A stretch of 64,000 bases of DNA, taken from Vaginimicrobium propionicum (lineage in GTDB: Bacteria; Actinomycetota; Actinomycetes; Propionibacteriales; Propionibacteriaceae). The stretch lies in the NCBI RefSeq assembly GCF_900155645.1, contig NZ_LT706985.1, forward strand, positions 62,001-126,000, given 5' to 3'. The notes under the pieces were generated by a model that was not told where the DNA came from, made no database searches, and saw nothing but the letters and a program-made list of their open reading frames with translations. Positions 54,558 to 63,432 of this stretch are shown here, piece by piece. The first letter of the stretch is position 1. Every line of letters begins with the position of its first letter. A program made the translations under genes and the position numbers.

Positions 54558-55763
54558 GTGAGCGATGTGCAGTTGAAGTGTCCAGCTTGCGGCGCGCCCA
54601 TTAATTTTGATGTCCCCAGCGGAAAAATGAAATGCCACTTTTGTGGTGCCACTTTTTCTGTTGAAGAAGTCAATCAGTTTAACGGTATTTCCGCAGCGAA
54701 TCAGGAGTTGAATGCCGCCTATCAAGCTCAAAAGGCGAATGAGGCTTCTGCTATACCTGGCACACAACCCACTGCGGGCGCAGCTGGGGGAGATGGACAG
54801 GAATCTGTTAGTCCGGGCGCGGATCAAGCAGGATGGGTTGAACCACCGCCGACCTACTTGGATGAAGCTACCGGAGAGCAGATGGCTCAGTTTGAGTGCA
54901 ACTCTTGCGGTGGTGAAATCATTGGTTCGGCCGACATGGTCAGCGCTAAATGCCCCTGGTGTAATAACAACTTCGTGTCTACTAGGCAGTTGACTAGCAC
55001 TCGGGTTCCTGATCGGATGATCCCTTTCGGAATGACTAAAGAGCAGGCTGTGGCAGCCTTTAAGAAACAAGCCTCAAGTCTGAAACTGATTCCTAAGGCT
55101 TTTACGAGCGTAAGCGTTGATGATGTTCAGGGTGTTTATATTCCTTATTGGTTATATGACGCCAGTGTTTCCGGGTCGGCTAATTTCACTTGTGAGAACA
55201 CCCAAACTTGGCAAGATTCGGATTATACCTACACGAAGCACGATGTTTATGAAGTGTTTCGCAGTGCCGAGGTCGCTTTCCTTGATGTTCCGGTCTCTGG
55301 GACGACTAAGGTGACGGAAAATCTTACCGAGGCTATTGAGCCTTTTGATTACTCCACTTCGGTGCCTTTTTCTCCGGCCTATCTGACTGGTTTTATGACT
55401 AATAAGTACGATGTCAAAGCCGAAGAAGCTAACCCGCGAGCATTAGAGCGGATACGTCAATCTACTAAAAACGTCCTAAGTGATTCAGTTAGCGAATACG
55501 ACAGTGTGAAAATGACTGGCTCTAGCATCCAACCGACTTTCGGTGACCTCGAATATGTCTTTTTGCCGGTGTGGCTGTTGAACGTCACTTTCCAAAACAA
55601 GAACTACAACTACGCTATGAACGGACAAACCGGCAAATTCGTTGGTACCTTCCCGGTATCTATGGTCAAGTATTGGGTCGGGTTATTGAGTATCGCCATC
55701 ACGATGGCCATAATCTTGGGATTCATTCTGATCCTATTTGTTATGCCATGGTGGTTCAGTTAA
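54558..55763 (+). CDS. TFIIB-type zinc-ribbon membrane protein (YdjG-like)
   Basis: Protein of 401 residues starting at GTG 54558 with AAAGGGAG upstream. Two zinc-binding ribbons lie at the start: CPACGAPINF...CHFCGATF and CNSCGGEIIGSADMVSAKCP. A linker and a beta-rich central domain follow (IPKAFTSVSVDDVQGVYIPY, YDSVKMTGSSIQPTFGDLEY), and one C-terminal membrane helix (IAITMAIILGFILILFVM). This resembles the YdjG family. It likely anchors the SPFH protein to the membrane. Confidence 0.82.
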   Translation: MSDVQLKCPACGAPINFDVPSGKMKCHFCGATFSVEEVNQFNGISAANQELNAAYQAQKANEASAIPGTQPTAGAAGGDGQESVSPGADQAGWVEPPPTYLDEATGEQMAQFECNSCGGEIIGSADMVSAKCPWCNNNFVSTRQLTSTRVPDRMIPFGMTKEQAVAAFKKQASSLKLIPKAFTSVSVDDVQGVYIPYWLYDASVSGSANFTCENTQTWQDSDYTYTKHDVYEVFRSAEVAFLDVPVSGTTKVTENLTEAIEPFDYSTSVPFSPAYLTGFMTNKYDVKAEEANPRALERIRQSTKNVLSDSVSEYDSVKMTGSSIQPTFGDLEYVFLPVWLLNVTFQNKNYNYAMNGQTGKFVGTFPVSMVKYWVGLLSIAITMAIILGFILILFVMPWWFS

Positions 55764-55779
55764 AAGGGGATTGACACTA

Positions 55780-56754
55780 ATGAATAGTTTTAAGAAATTG
55801 GCTTTCGCGCTTGTTAGCGCGGTCTTGGTGTTCTTCCCCGTGTTGGGCTTAGGCATCCCAGAGGCAAGTGGAGCACCAGCCGATGTGCCAGAAGTCTGGC
55901 CACTGCAATTAGCGCCCAAAGTAACTTTTCCAGAACAGGCTCCTACAGATGACGAAATTATCGAGTTCTCTGATGAAGAAGTTCCTTTCGTAGGTGGTCA
56001 AGAAGATGTTGAGTCTGCGTCACCATTCATCCGTGACCATTCCGAGATTTTTTCCAGCAGTAAATTGTCAGACTGGGAAGAACAGCTGAGCGCATTGGCT
56101 GACCAATATGGCATTGCGCCTTATGTCGTGACTGTTGATAGTTTCCAATACCTCAGCCCAGAGCAATGGGGTGCAAATTATTACAACGCTAATCAGCTAG
56201 GCCTAGGGGTAGATTCAGCCGATGGCGTCATCATGATTATTAACCCTGTGACAAGGGATTTATGGTTTTTGGGGCATGGTGAAGGCGAAAATGCTCTTAC
56301 CCCTTACGGTATTGACAAGTTGTACGATAGGGTGAAAAACCCTCTTGGTGACGATGACTGGGACTCGGGTCTGGACGTCTATATTGCAGAGATCACCGAC
56401 TACCTGGTTCAGTGGGAAGCCGGGACACCCTATGACGAAGACCATCCGGTTCCTAATCGAATGACGTCGGAGTCCACAGGGGCGGGCGCCCTATTGGCAG
56501 TGATCCTTGGGGCGGTAATCGGCTTTTTGGTTATGAGGCGGTTGAAGGATAAGCATGATACTGCCCAAGTGCAAGGCGATGCCGCTAGCTACATTGTTTC
56601 CGGTTCTAGTCAGATTACTGGTGCTAGAGACAATTTTGTAAACACCTACACAACGCAGGTGGCTCGTCCTAAAGAAAGCAAGTCCGATTCATCCAGTGGT
56701 CATACATTCAGTTCTGGTGGCACTTCTTTCAGCTCGGGAGGCGGCAAATTCTAA
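55780..56754 (+). CDS. DUF5129/TPM domain membrane protein (YdjH-like)
   Basis: Secreted/membrane protein of 324 residues from ATG 55780. It has a signal peptide (about residues 1-30) and a TPM/DUF5129 region (SDWEEQLSALADQYGIAPYV, GLGVDSADGVIMIINPVTRD, GYG-like loop, WDSGLDVYIAEI). A membrane helix near residues 245-265 follows, then a Ser/Gly-rich tail ending in SSGGGKF. YdjH of Bacillus carries the same TPM type. It lies 16 bp after the zinc-ribbon gene. Start at 55738 is rejected as it overlaps the neighbour and lacks a signal. Confidence 0.82.
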   Translation: MNSFKKLAFALVSAVLVFFPVLGLGIPEASGAPADVPEVWPLQLAPKVTFPEQAPTDDEIIEFSDEEVPFVGGQEDVESASPFIRDHSEIFSSSKLSDWEEQLSALADQYGIAPYVVTVDSFQYLSPEQWGANYYNANQLGLGVDSADGVIMIINPVTRDLWFLGHGEGENALTPYGIDKLYDRVKNPLGDDDWDSGLDVYIAEITDYLVQWEAGTPYDEDHPVPNRMTSESTGAGALLAVILGAVIGFLVMRRLKDKHDTAQVQGDAASYIVSGSSQITGARDNFVNTYTTQVARPKESKSDSSSGHTFSSGGTSFSSGGGKF

Positions 56755-56907
56755 AACTGGTGTTGGGAGCAAAAACTCGTTGAGTTCATTTCAGGTAGGT
56801 CGTGGCAAAACTATCTTGATGAAAGAAAATGTGGTCTCTGATTTTGATAAAATTCCCGAAAAGATAATCAAGCCCCAATGACGGGGTGATTCCTGGAAGA
56901 AGATTAG

Positions 56908-57546
56908 TTGACTCGCATCACCATCGTGGAGGATCAAACAATCTTGCTTGATTCTCTAGCTGCAGCCATCGACGCGGAAGCAGATTTTACTGTTGTCGAT
57001 AAGTTGACGGATGCCGCGCTCATTCATAGTTCTGTGCGTCGGCATCCGCCAGATCTAGTGCTGATGGACGTGGTCACTGAGAACTCTTCGGGTTTGAAGG
57101 AATCCGCTAAGTTGAAGGCACAATATCCGAACATCAAGGTTGTAGTGTTTACTGCCATGCCTGATGCTGCTTTCGTCGAAGAAGCGCGAGAGGCGAAAGT
57201 TGATTCATTCACTTATAAGAATGTCTCCACTGCTGACCTGCTTTCTATACTTCGTGCGACCCTACAAGGGGTGTCTAATTTCCCCGAGTCAACCGCGCGG
57301 CCAAGTTTTGGGGCTAATGAACTCAATAAACGTGAGATGCAGGTGCTGCGTTTAGTCTGTGCTGGCTACTCTCGACGCGAAATCGCCAATCAGATGTTTT
57401 TGAGCGAAAACACTGTCAAATCCTATATTTCCCAGCTTCTCGCAAAGAGTGGTTTTACCTCTGTCGCGCGTCTGGCATTGTGGGCGGTGTCTAACGGTTA
57501 CATTGCCGCCCAGTCAAGCGATCCAAACTATGAACAAGATGTGTAA
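56908..57546 (+). CDS. NarL/LuxR-family response regulator
   Basis: Two-component response regulator of 212 residues from TTG 56908 (GGAAGAAG upstream). The receiver has phosphoacceptor Asp54 in LVLMDVVT and the switch Thr/Lys region (VVFTAM, TYKN). The C-terminal LuxR helix-turn-helix shows NKREMQVLRLVCAGYSRREI and FLSENTVKSYISQLLAKSGF. It is 14 bp before the 7TM sensor gene and follows the TPM gene by 153 bp, so it may regulate that cluster. Confidence 0.93.
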   Translation: MTRITIVEDQTILLDSLAAAIDAEADFTVVDKLTDAALIHSSVRRHPPDLVLMDVVTENSSGLKESAKLKAQYPNIKVVVFTAMPDAAFVEEAREAKVDSFTYKNVSTADLLSILRATLQGVSNFPESTARPSFGANELNKREMQVLRLVCAGYSRREIANQMFLSENTVKSYISQLLAKSGFTSVARLALWAVSNGYIAAQSSDPNYEQDV

Positions 57547-57560
57547 GGCCTTGAGCTGTA

Positions 57561-60149
57561 ATGACCGCTGCCTTTGCCTCACGTGTTCCTCCTAATCGAT
57601 TTCCGAGTTCTCCGTCTGTTGAATCAGTTGGCTCAACCTGGGTGCAAGATTGGCTGTTTCACCTTATTTTTTCCATACTTCTAGGTCTTTCCCTGCTGGG
57701 GTTAATTTTTGTGCCCCTGAGAACGGTCACTATTGAAACCAATAATGTGATTGCGGTGCCGAACGGTTTCGATTCACGGCTTAGCGATTTTTTTCGCGGT
57801 CAAGGGCTGACGGTTGAAAACCGTAGCGAATGGGCACTATTGAAAGAGTTTCGATCTGGGTCAACCTATGTAGTTACTAACGAAACTTTGGCCCATGCCG
57901 CGATGAAAGCTCAATCCGAAGCCACTTTCGACTATCTTTATCCCGAATCAGTGGTTTTGGCTAGCAAAAAGCCTCAAACTGAATTTATTACCGATATTCG
58001 CTGGCTGAGTGATAGCCCAGAGATTATTTATCTTGATCAAGGGGTTAGCCGTTTTGAGCTAATGAGTGTTTTGGCTCTCAATTCCAACCCAAACGATGAG
58101 GTGCAAACATTTTCGACCAAACAAGGCGCGCAATTGTTGCAAGGTCTGCGCCGGCAAGGACGTTTAAGAACTGGGTCTTCTCCTCAAGATCTGCAAAGAG
58201 CATTGGATCAAGGCTATCTTTGTTTAACGACTGATAGACGCAGCGTTCTTGCTACTTTGAACTCTTCAAGATTGCACTACGCCAAGTTTCCAACACTGAC
58301 CTTCAACATGGGCGTGTGGGCGCGTCAAAAGAGTAAGCCGGAGGGTCTGTTTTCCTTAGAAACTCCACCGCCGGAGTTTCTAAGTGCCGTCGATTATCCC
58401 TCATTATCTATGGATTTTAGGGAAAGTATCAATGCTGAACCCATTACTGAGCTGGCTGCTTTCGTACAATTCACCTGGGATCAGAGCTTTTCCAATGACA
58501 CCTATGGTGGTTCTTGGGAATGGGAAGATACTAATGAGGCCTACCAAATTGCGACGTTTATTGCTTTGCTAGGCCTGCTTAGCTTTTGGGCTGGCTGGCG
58601 ATTTTGGACTGCGACTTCTCTGTATGCGCGCAGAGCCGTCCTCGTTCAAGCTGGCGTCTTGAGTTTATGGATTTTGGCGCGCGTAATTAAACATGCCTTG
58701 CCCGGCGTCTATGAACGTTATGCCTGGTACTACTATTACGTCCCGATATATTCGACGATGACGATTTTTTTCTTCGTCATCTCCCACTCGTGCCGTCGAA
58801 AACCACCTGGCTATCTATTATTGCGCGCTTTCGTGATAGCGGTAGGTGCTGCCCTAATGCTCTTGGTATTTACAAATGATCTACACCACCTACTGCTGCG
58901 TTTCGGACATGGGGAATCTGGGGTTGACTATCAATATGGGCCAGGCTACTACGCATACTATCTAGCTGTAGTTGCTGTCTTCTTTATGATCCTCTATGTA
59001 GCTCTTTGGGGTTTTAAGGGCAAACGATTACGGCTGTTGCTAGGTCTAGGTGTGTTGTTTGCTTTTATAGTGGCTTACTCGCTCGCTTACACCATGCGGG
59101 TGCCTTTTATTCGAGCCACTGAGAATGTGCAAATTTATTGCATTTATTTCTTATTCGCCTGGGAAATACTGTTTTTTATAGGATTAATTCCTCAAAATCG
59201 TGGATATATACGGTTTTTCAAAAAATCAAAGCTCCCCATAGAAATTGTTGACTGCGATTGGAAACCTCGCTTCGTCACATCGGCGCCACTTAGTTTGGAC
59301 GAATCTGTAAGGCAACGGTTACAAGCAGGTGATAGCCCGGTGCTGGTATCTGAGAATACTGACGGCGTTACCCGAAAGCTGTACTGTCAGACACGTCCAG
59401 TAACTGCCGGTCATGTGATTTGGGAAACAGACGTCACTGCTGTGCAAGAACTTGAGATTTCATTGGCCGCTATTCGTGAGCGCGAAGCGCACCAAACTAA
59501 GGTTCTGTCTTCCGAATATGATGCTTTATTGCAGATGAAAGAGTCTGCTCAAGCACCACTGCTATATGACCGGCTTGACGAGCTAATGAATGGTGCCCTA
59601 GGTCGTGTGCAGGCTAACGCTCAACGACTGAACGCTAGTTTAGATAAACAAGAACTATTCGTGCTGTTGCGTAGCATCAAAATGGATTTAGGCTACGCAA
59701 AAAGGGCGGGTTTGCTAACTTTGCGGCACTTCGAGGATAAAGAAATTTCGGTAAATGCCGTAACGACATTGCTGAGCCAATCCTGCACTGATTTCTCATA
59801 CGCTAACGCCTTGGCTGGACTGCATGGCCCAACTAGTGGGGTAATCCGATCTGATTTGGCACTGCGTTGCTTAGAAGGTTTACATCGTGGGTTAGCGTGC
59901 TTGGTTAGTTTTCCAGATATTGCGGTATTCATTAATTTTGTGGTTAGTGCGGATGGTCAGGCGGCACAACTGAACTGGATCTTGGATATTTCCACAGATC
60001 AAGTTTGTTTTCTGGAGCCGGTATCGAGCTGGCCTGGAGCCGAAACTAGAACGAATCTGGAAGATGATGTCGTTAACCTGTGCATGAGTTTTAAGACCTC
60101 TGACAGTGAATCATTAGAGCTAACCGCTACCGAGGGGGAATCTCGGTGA
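57561..60149 (+). CDS. 7TM sensor protein with extracellular domain, kinase-like but apparently inactive
   Basis: Large membrane protein of 862 residues. One N-terminal helix (about 33-57) precedes an extracellular part (about 58-330) that faintly recalls solute-binding proteins. Seven helices follow (about 330-560), with TNDLHHLLLRFGHG typical of histidine-kinase N-terminal 7TM domains. The cytoplasmic region has a PAS-like part, a coiled coil (ISLAAIREREAHQTKVLSSE) and a degenerate dimerisation/ATPase-like part. I see no His-box such as HDT.AQ, no N-box and no G-box. It overlaps the kinase gene by 4 bases, so it is probably a partner receptor. Confidence 0.75.
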   Translation: MTAAFASRVPPNRFPSSPSVESVGSTWVQDWLFHLIFSILLGLSLLGLIFVPLRTVTIETNNVIAVPNGFDSRLSDFFRGQGLTVENRSEWALLKEFRSGSTYVVTNETLAHAAMKAQSEATFDYLYPESVVLASKKPQTEFITDIRWLSDSPEIIYLDQGVSRFELMSVLALNSNPNDEVQTFSTKQGAQLLQGLRRQGRLRTGSSPQDLQRALDQGYLCLTTDRRSVLATLNSSRLHYAKFPTLTFNMGVWARQKSKPEGLFSLETPPPEFLSAVDYPSLSMDFRESINAEPITELAAFVQFTWDQSFSNDTYGGSWEWEDTNEAYQIATFIALLGLLSFWAGWRFWTATSLYARRAVLVQAGVLSLWILARVIKHALPGVYERYAWYYYYVPIYSTMTIFFFVISHSCRRKPPGYLLLRAFVIAVGAALMLLVFTNDLHHLLLRFGHGESGVDYQYGPGYYAYYLAVVAVFFMILYVALWGFKGKRLRLLLGLGVLFAFIVAYSLAYTMRVPFIRATENVQIYCIYFLFAWEILFFIGLIPQNRGYIRFFKKSKLPIEIVDCDWKPRFVTSAPLSLDESVRQRLQAGDSPVLVSENTDGVTRKLYCQTRPVTAGHVIWETDVTAVQELEISLAAIREREAHQTKVLSSEYDALLQMKESAQAPLLYDRLDELMNGALGRVQANAQRLNASLDKQELFVLLRSIKMDLGYAKRAGLLTLRHFEDKEISVNAVTTLLSQSCTDFSYANALAGLHGPTSGVIRSDLALRCLEGLHRGLACLVSFPDIAVFINFVVSADGQAAQLNWILDISTDQVCFLEPVSSWPGAETRTNLEDDVVNLCMSFKTSDSESLELTATEGESR

Positions 60150-61585
60150 GCACACTACTTTTCAGTCTTACGCCAGCCCAGCTAGCTGCAGCCACAGCAC
60201 AAATGATTATTGGTTTATTGGCTGCGTGCATCTTGACGATGAGCCAGTGGGTTATTCATCGCCGACGTTTGGCTACCGCTTTTTTGCTGAGTGTGGCAGT
60301 GCTGCTGTCTTTTTACACGTGGGCTTTCGCTGTTGTTCTTATTCACTCCCAAGCAGGAATTTTTGTCCTCAACGACCAAAACTTTGGTTGGTTCGTAATT
60401 GTGTGTCTGGGTTTAGGATTTGCCTTACTGACAACGACTTACCGCTACGCTACTGCGCCGCTATTGGTAACCTTAACCGCTTTTTTGCCCCCAATTTTGA
60501 GTATCGGTGGTTCGCGGGTGCTCTTAGCTGCAGGAGCATTTTCTACCTCTTGGTTGTGCGTCCAAGTTTGGCGGGAAGGGCAGCTCTTGCGTCGAGACTT
60601 AAGCCATTTCAGTATTAAAGAAGCCTTGGACTGGCTCGAGCACGGCGTACTATTTTCTGACTCCCACGGGCACAACAAGCTAGTTAATACCGCGATGGAT
60701 AGGCTTCTCGAAAGCCTAGGGCTAACGTCACTGTCTCGCTATCAGATTTTAGGTGCGCAGCTTCGTCAGATTGCAACTGACAAAATAGGGGCATACCAAG
60801 ATAAAACCCCAAACGATAGTTTGAGTAAAAAGTCTGGTGATGTCAGCGAAATTTTTCGGGTAACTGACCCCAAGAAACGAACCTGGATGCTGGAACGCAC
60901 TCGGATTGCTGATAGACGTCACTCTTGGACTCAACTTCTTGCCTTAGACGTCAGCGAGTATATGGTTTTAAGTCAAGCTCTCTCGGACGAAATCGAAGGG
61001 TTGCAGGTTCGTCAACGTAAGTTAGCTTTAGAGACTGCACGGTTGAATGAAGCCTTGTCAAAACGCCTAGTTTTGAAAACTAGATCCTCAATTCATGACA
61101 CGATCGCCCAACGAATCTCTTTCGTGCATAGATTCTTAGAAGATGGCGTCCTAGATAACGAACGCTTGGGTCAACTCCAACAATTGTTGGTCAATTTACC
61201 TACTGATCTGAGCCACAATCGTGCTCAAATCCCTCCGAAAGTTTGGCTTACTACCTTGCAGGAGTTAGCGGTAGCTGCCGAATTGGATCTACGCATTTAC
61301 GGGATGTTGCCAGCTGAGGATGATAAGGCTCACTTATTTGTGCAAGTGCTACGAGAAGCTATAACAAACGTACTCATTCATACTGCTTCTACTGAAATGG
61401 AAGCCCGATTATGGGAAGACTCCAGGGGTTATTGGTTGGAAGTGTCTAATCCCGGTGCTGTTGCCACTAATCCAGCTTATGGCACCGGGCTGAGCAGCTT
61501 GGAGTCACGTTTAGAAGCAGCTGGCGGCTCATTGTCAGTATTCATCAGGCCACGTTTTACTTTGCGCGCCCGGTTGCCGCACTAG
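60146..61585 (+). CDS. NarX-type sensor histidine kinase
   Basis: Kinase of 479 residues: five or six N-terminal helices (about 10-150), a PAS-like segment (DWLEHGVLFSDSHGHNKLVN), a HisKA_3 dimerisation domain with His317 in SSIHDTIAQRIS, and a HATPase domain with N-box REAITNVLIH (Asn408) and G-box GTGLSSLESRL. It should phosphorylate the response regulator encoded upstream. Its start overlaps the 7TM sensor gene; coupling suggests they act as a pair. Confidence 0.9.
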   Translation: MSTLLFSLTPAQLAAATAQMIIGLLAACILTMSQWVIHRRRLATAFLLSVAVLLSFYTWAFAVVLIHSQAGIFVLNDQNFGWFVIVCLGLGFALLTTTYRYATAPLLVTLTAFLPPILSIGGSRVLLAAGAFSTSWLCVQVWREGQLLRRDLSHFSIKEALDWLEHGVLFSDSHGHNKLVNTAMDRLLESLGLTSLSRYQILGAQLRQIATDKIGAYQDKTPNDSLSKKSGDVSEIFRVTDPKKRTWMLERTRIADRRHSWTQLLALDVSEYMVLSQALSDEIEGLQVRQRKLALETARLNEALSKRLVLKTRSSIHDTIAQRISFVHRFLEDGVLDNERLGQLQQLLVNLPTDLSHNRAQIPPKVWLTTLQELAVAAELDLRIYGMLPAEDDKAHLFVQVLREAITNVLIHTASTEMEARLWEDSRGYWLEVSNPGAVATNPAYGTGLSSLESRLEAAGGSLSVFIRPRFTLRARLPH

Positions 61586-61688
61586 TGCTGGTCAGTATGG
61601 GCTGGGGTGATGATTGAGGAGATCATTTCGGCTGGCAATCAGATAAGTAGTGTGGCCGGCGGTTAGCGGCTGTTCAGGTTGTGTAGCG

Positions 61689-61723
61689 GGGCAAAACCGT
61701 ACTTTTGGGTGATGGCAAACCGT
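61689..61723 (+). promoter_or_regulatory. Direct repeats upstream of the lipoprotein gene
   Basis: GGCAAAACCGTA (61689-61700) and GGCAAACCGTA (61713-61723) start 24 bp apart, about two helical turns, 74 bp before the lipoprotein ATG. They could be tandem binding sites for the nearby response regulator. The rest of 61586-61796 shows no gene. Confidence 0.4.
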
Positions 61724-61796
61724 AACTGTTCGACAAGACTGTTGGTTAAGGGAAGCAAAGCAGCTCCAGCGGCCTTACTTACGGAAGGAAAGCATC

Positions 61797-62429
61797 ATGA
61801 AAAAGTTTCTTGCACTATTGGGTGCCTGTGTCCTGGCTCTGAGTCTGTCTTGTTGCGGAGGGGATAAGGAAGAACCTAAACCGGAAACTTCGGCTTCCGT
61901 AGCGGGAGGGTCTGCCTCGGCCGAAGACACGCAAAAAGCTGAAGTCCCTGACCACGAACCCGGCCTAATTTCCACCATCGAAGACGTAGTGCAGCCGGAG
62001 CAAGAGAATGCCGAAAAAACTGTTGATGATGCAGACGCTCTGGAACAGAAGTGGAAGGATGAGGGTAAGAAATATGCCGAAGCTAATGGGATTTCAACAT
62101 CTTTTGTCGGCCCGACTTTCACTACCTTTTCTTCGGACACAATCGAGAGCTACCGCTACTATCTGAATGCTAATGACGACTGGAAAGCTGGCGATAAAGT
62201 AAAGATTGATTTTTACTGCCAGACTGTGGAACCAGCCGTTATCAAAGTGTGGGTTGCCCCAGATACGGACGAGCAAAAGGGTCAGCTGACGGAAGTTATG
62301 TGCGGGGTAGATACTCCTGCTCACGCCTCTTGGGAGTACACCCTATCTGCAGACACAAATAACTTGCTGATCTCTCGGCACCAGGTGCCGGTTGAGGGCT
62401 TTATGATTACCGACTACACGAAGATGTAG
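61797..62429 (+). CDS. Hypothetical lipoprotein
   Basis: Secreted lipoprotein of 210 residues with lipobox L-S-C region near residue 19-20 (LSLSCCG). An acidic low-complexity part follows (about 25-80, EEPKPETSASVAGGSASAED), then a globular domain with FVGPTFTTFSSDTIESYRYY and VEPAVIKVWVAPDTDEQKG. AAGGAAAG precedes the ATG. No known domain recognised. It may be the sensing or target partner of the two-component system upstream. A strong terminator follows. Confidence 0.75.
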   Translation: MKKFLALLGACVLALSLSCCGGDKEEPKPETSASVAGGSASAEDTQKAEVPDHEPGLISTIEDVVQPEQENAEKTVDDADALEQKWKDEGKKYAEANGISTSFVGPTFTTFSSDTIESYRYYLNANDDWKAGDKVKIDFYCQTVEPAVIKVWVAPDTDEQKGQLTEVMCGVDTPAHASWEYTLSADTNNLLISRHQVPVEGFMITDYTKM

Positions 62430-62439
62430 TCTTGAGTCG

Positions 62440-62474
62440 AATAACCCAGGCAATCTTGGATTGCCTGGGTTATT
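62440..62474. terminator. Terminator after the lipoprotein gene
   Basis: Perfect 16-bp stem (62440-62455 and 62459-62474) with a 3-nt loop. It may act in both directions, since the convergent glycosylase gene ends 62 bp further on. Confidence 0.85.
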
Positions 62475-62536
62475 TCTAGCTCACCCGAAAATAGGGGTTA
62501 CTAAGGTTGAGAATTCCTCCAAAAGCGACCCTCATT

Positions 62537-63190
62537 TCACATCATCTTTCGAGCGGAGGCAGTGATCATCGGCCAGTAGATTTCCCAACCACCTGATATG
62601 CGGGCGTCTTTTCCGGCTTGGACGATGAGCCCATGCAGCAACCCGAATTCGCTGACGCTGAAGTTTTCGGCGCGAATCGTCTCGTCGCAAGCTTTTCTGG
62701 CTTGAGCGTAAGTGTGGTAATTGCCCCACTCGGCGGCTTTCAGCAGCCGGCGCGCGTAGGCGTCATAAATGAATAGGCCACGGTTATAGGCGTAGAGGGC
62801 AATATCGTCAGCAGTTTCTTCACCAACCCCGCGAACGGCAAGTAAAGACTTGCGTAAATTTTGATCGCTCATTTTTGAGCTTTGGTAATCGTTTTCGCTA
62901 AACCAAGTGGCGATAGCTTTTAGATATTGAGTTTTCGCGCGCCAATAGCCCGAGGGTTTAATGGCTTGTTGGATTGCGGTATCTGGCCCATCAATAAGGG
63001 ATTTTGGGTTCAATAAATCAAAGTTTTTAAGGTTGGTTATCGCTTTTTCTACGCTTGTCCAGGTGGTGTTTTGGGTTAATACTGCGCCCACCAAAATCTC
63101 GAATCGGCTCTGTGATGGCCACCAAACGTCAGTTTTTGGTACTGCAAGTCGAAGTATCTCCATGATTTTGCGCATTGGTAATCGGTTCAC
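62537..63190 (-). CDS. Endonuclease III-like HhH-GPD DNA glycosylase without Fe-S cluster
   Basis: DNA repair glycosylase of 217 residues. FEILVGAVLTQNTTWTSVEK is the conserved opening, the hairpin reads LLAVRGVGEETADDIALYAY and the catalytic Asp lies in IYDAYARR. The lysine of bifunctional Nth hairpins is replaced by Glu, and the C-terminal four-Cys iron-sulphur motif is missing. This fits the monofunctional alkylbase-glycosylase branch (MagIII-like) rather than Nth. GTG start at 63190 with AGAGGTGG upstream. Confidence 0.85.
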   Translation of the reverse strand: MNRLPMRKIMEILRLAVPKTDVWWPSQSRFEILVGAVLTQNTTWTSVEKAITNLKNFDLLNPKSLIDGPDTAIQQAIKPSGYWRAKTQYLKAIATWFSENDYQSSKMSDQNLRKSLLAVRGVGEETADDIALYAYNRGLFIYDAYARRLLKAAEWGNYHTYAQARKACDETIRAENFSVSEFGLLHGLIVQAGKDARISGGWEIYWPMITASARKMM

Positions 63191-63306
63191 GGGTACACCA
63201 CCTCTTAGCTAATGTATTGCATCGCTAGAGTTACCTACCATCGGCAACCGTGGTGCCTGTGTGATTTGCCAACGTCTGCTACAACTGCAAAACTTATATC
63301 TCACTT

Positions 63307-63382
63307 GGCCCCGTAGTGTAGTGGCCTAGCACGCGGCCCTCTCAAGGCTGTAACGGCAGTTCGAATCTGCTCGGGGCTACCA
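63307..63382 (+). tRNA. tRNA-Glu(CUC)
   Basis: Cloverleaf with acceptor GGCCCCG/CGGGGCT (first pair G-U), anticodon stem CGGCC/GGCTG, loop CTCTCAA with anticodon CTC (63341-63343), T loop TTCGAAT and discriminator A at 63379. CCA is encoded at 63380-63382. The identity is glutamate. Confidence 0.93.
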
Positions 63383-63391
63383 AGTTTATTG

Positions 63392-63415
63392 ACGTTTTTC
63401 TAACGTTATATTTTT
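63392..63415 (+). terminator. Terminator of tRNA-Glu
   Basis: Short stem ACGTT/AACGT (63392-63396 and 63402-63406) followed by TATATTTTTG. It ends the tRNA transcript 10 bp after the CCA. Confidence 0.55.
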
Positions 63416-63432
63416 GTATATGGCAAAGTCTC

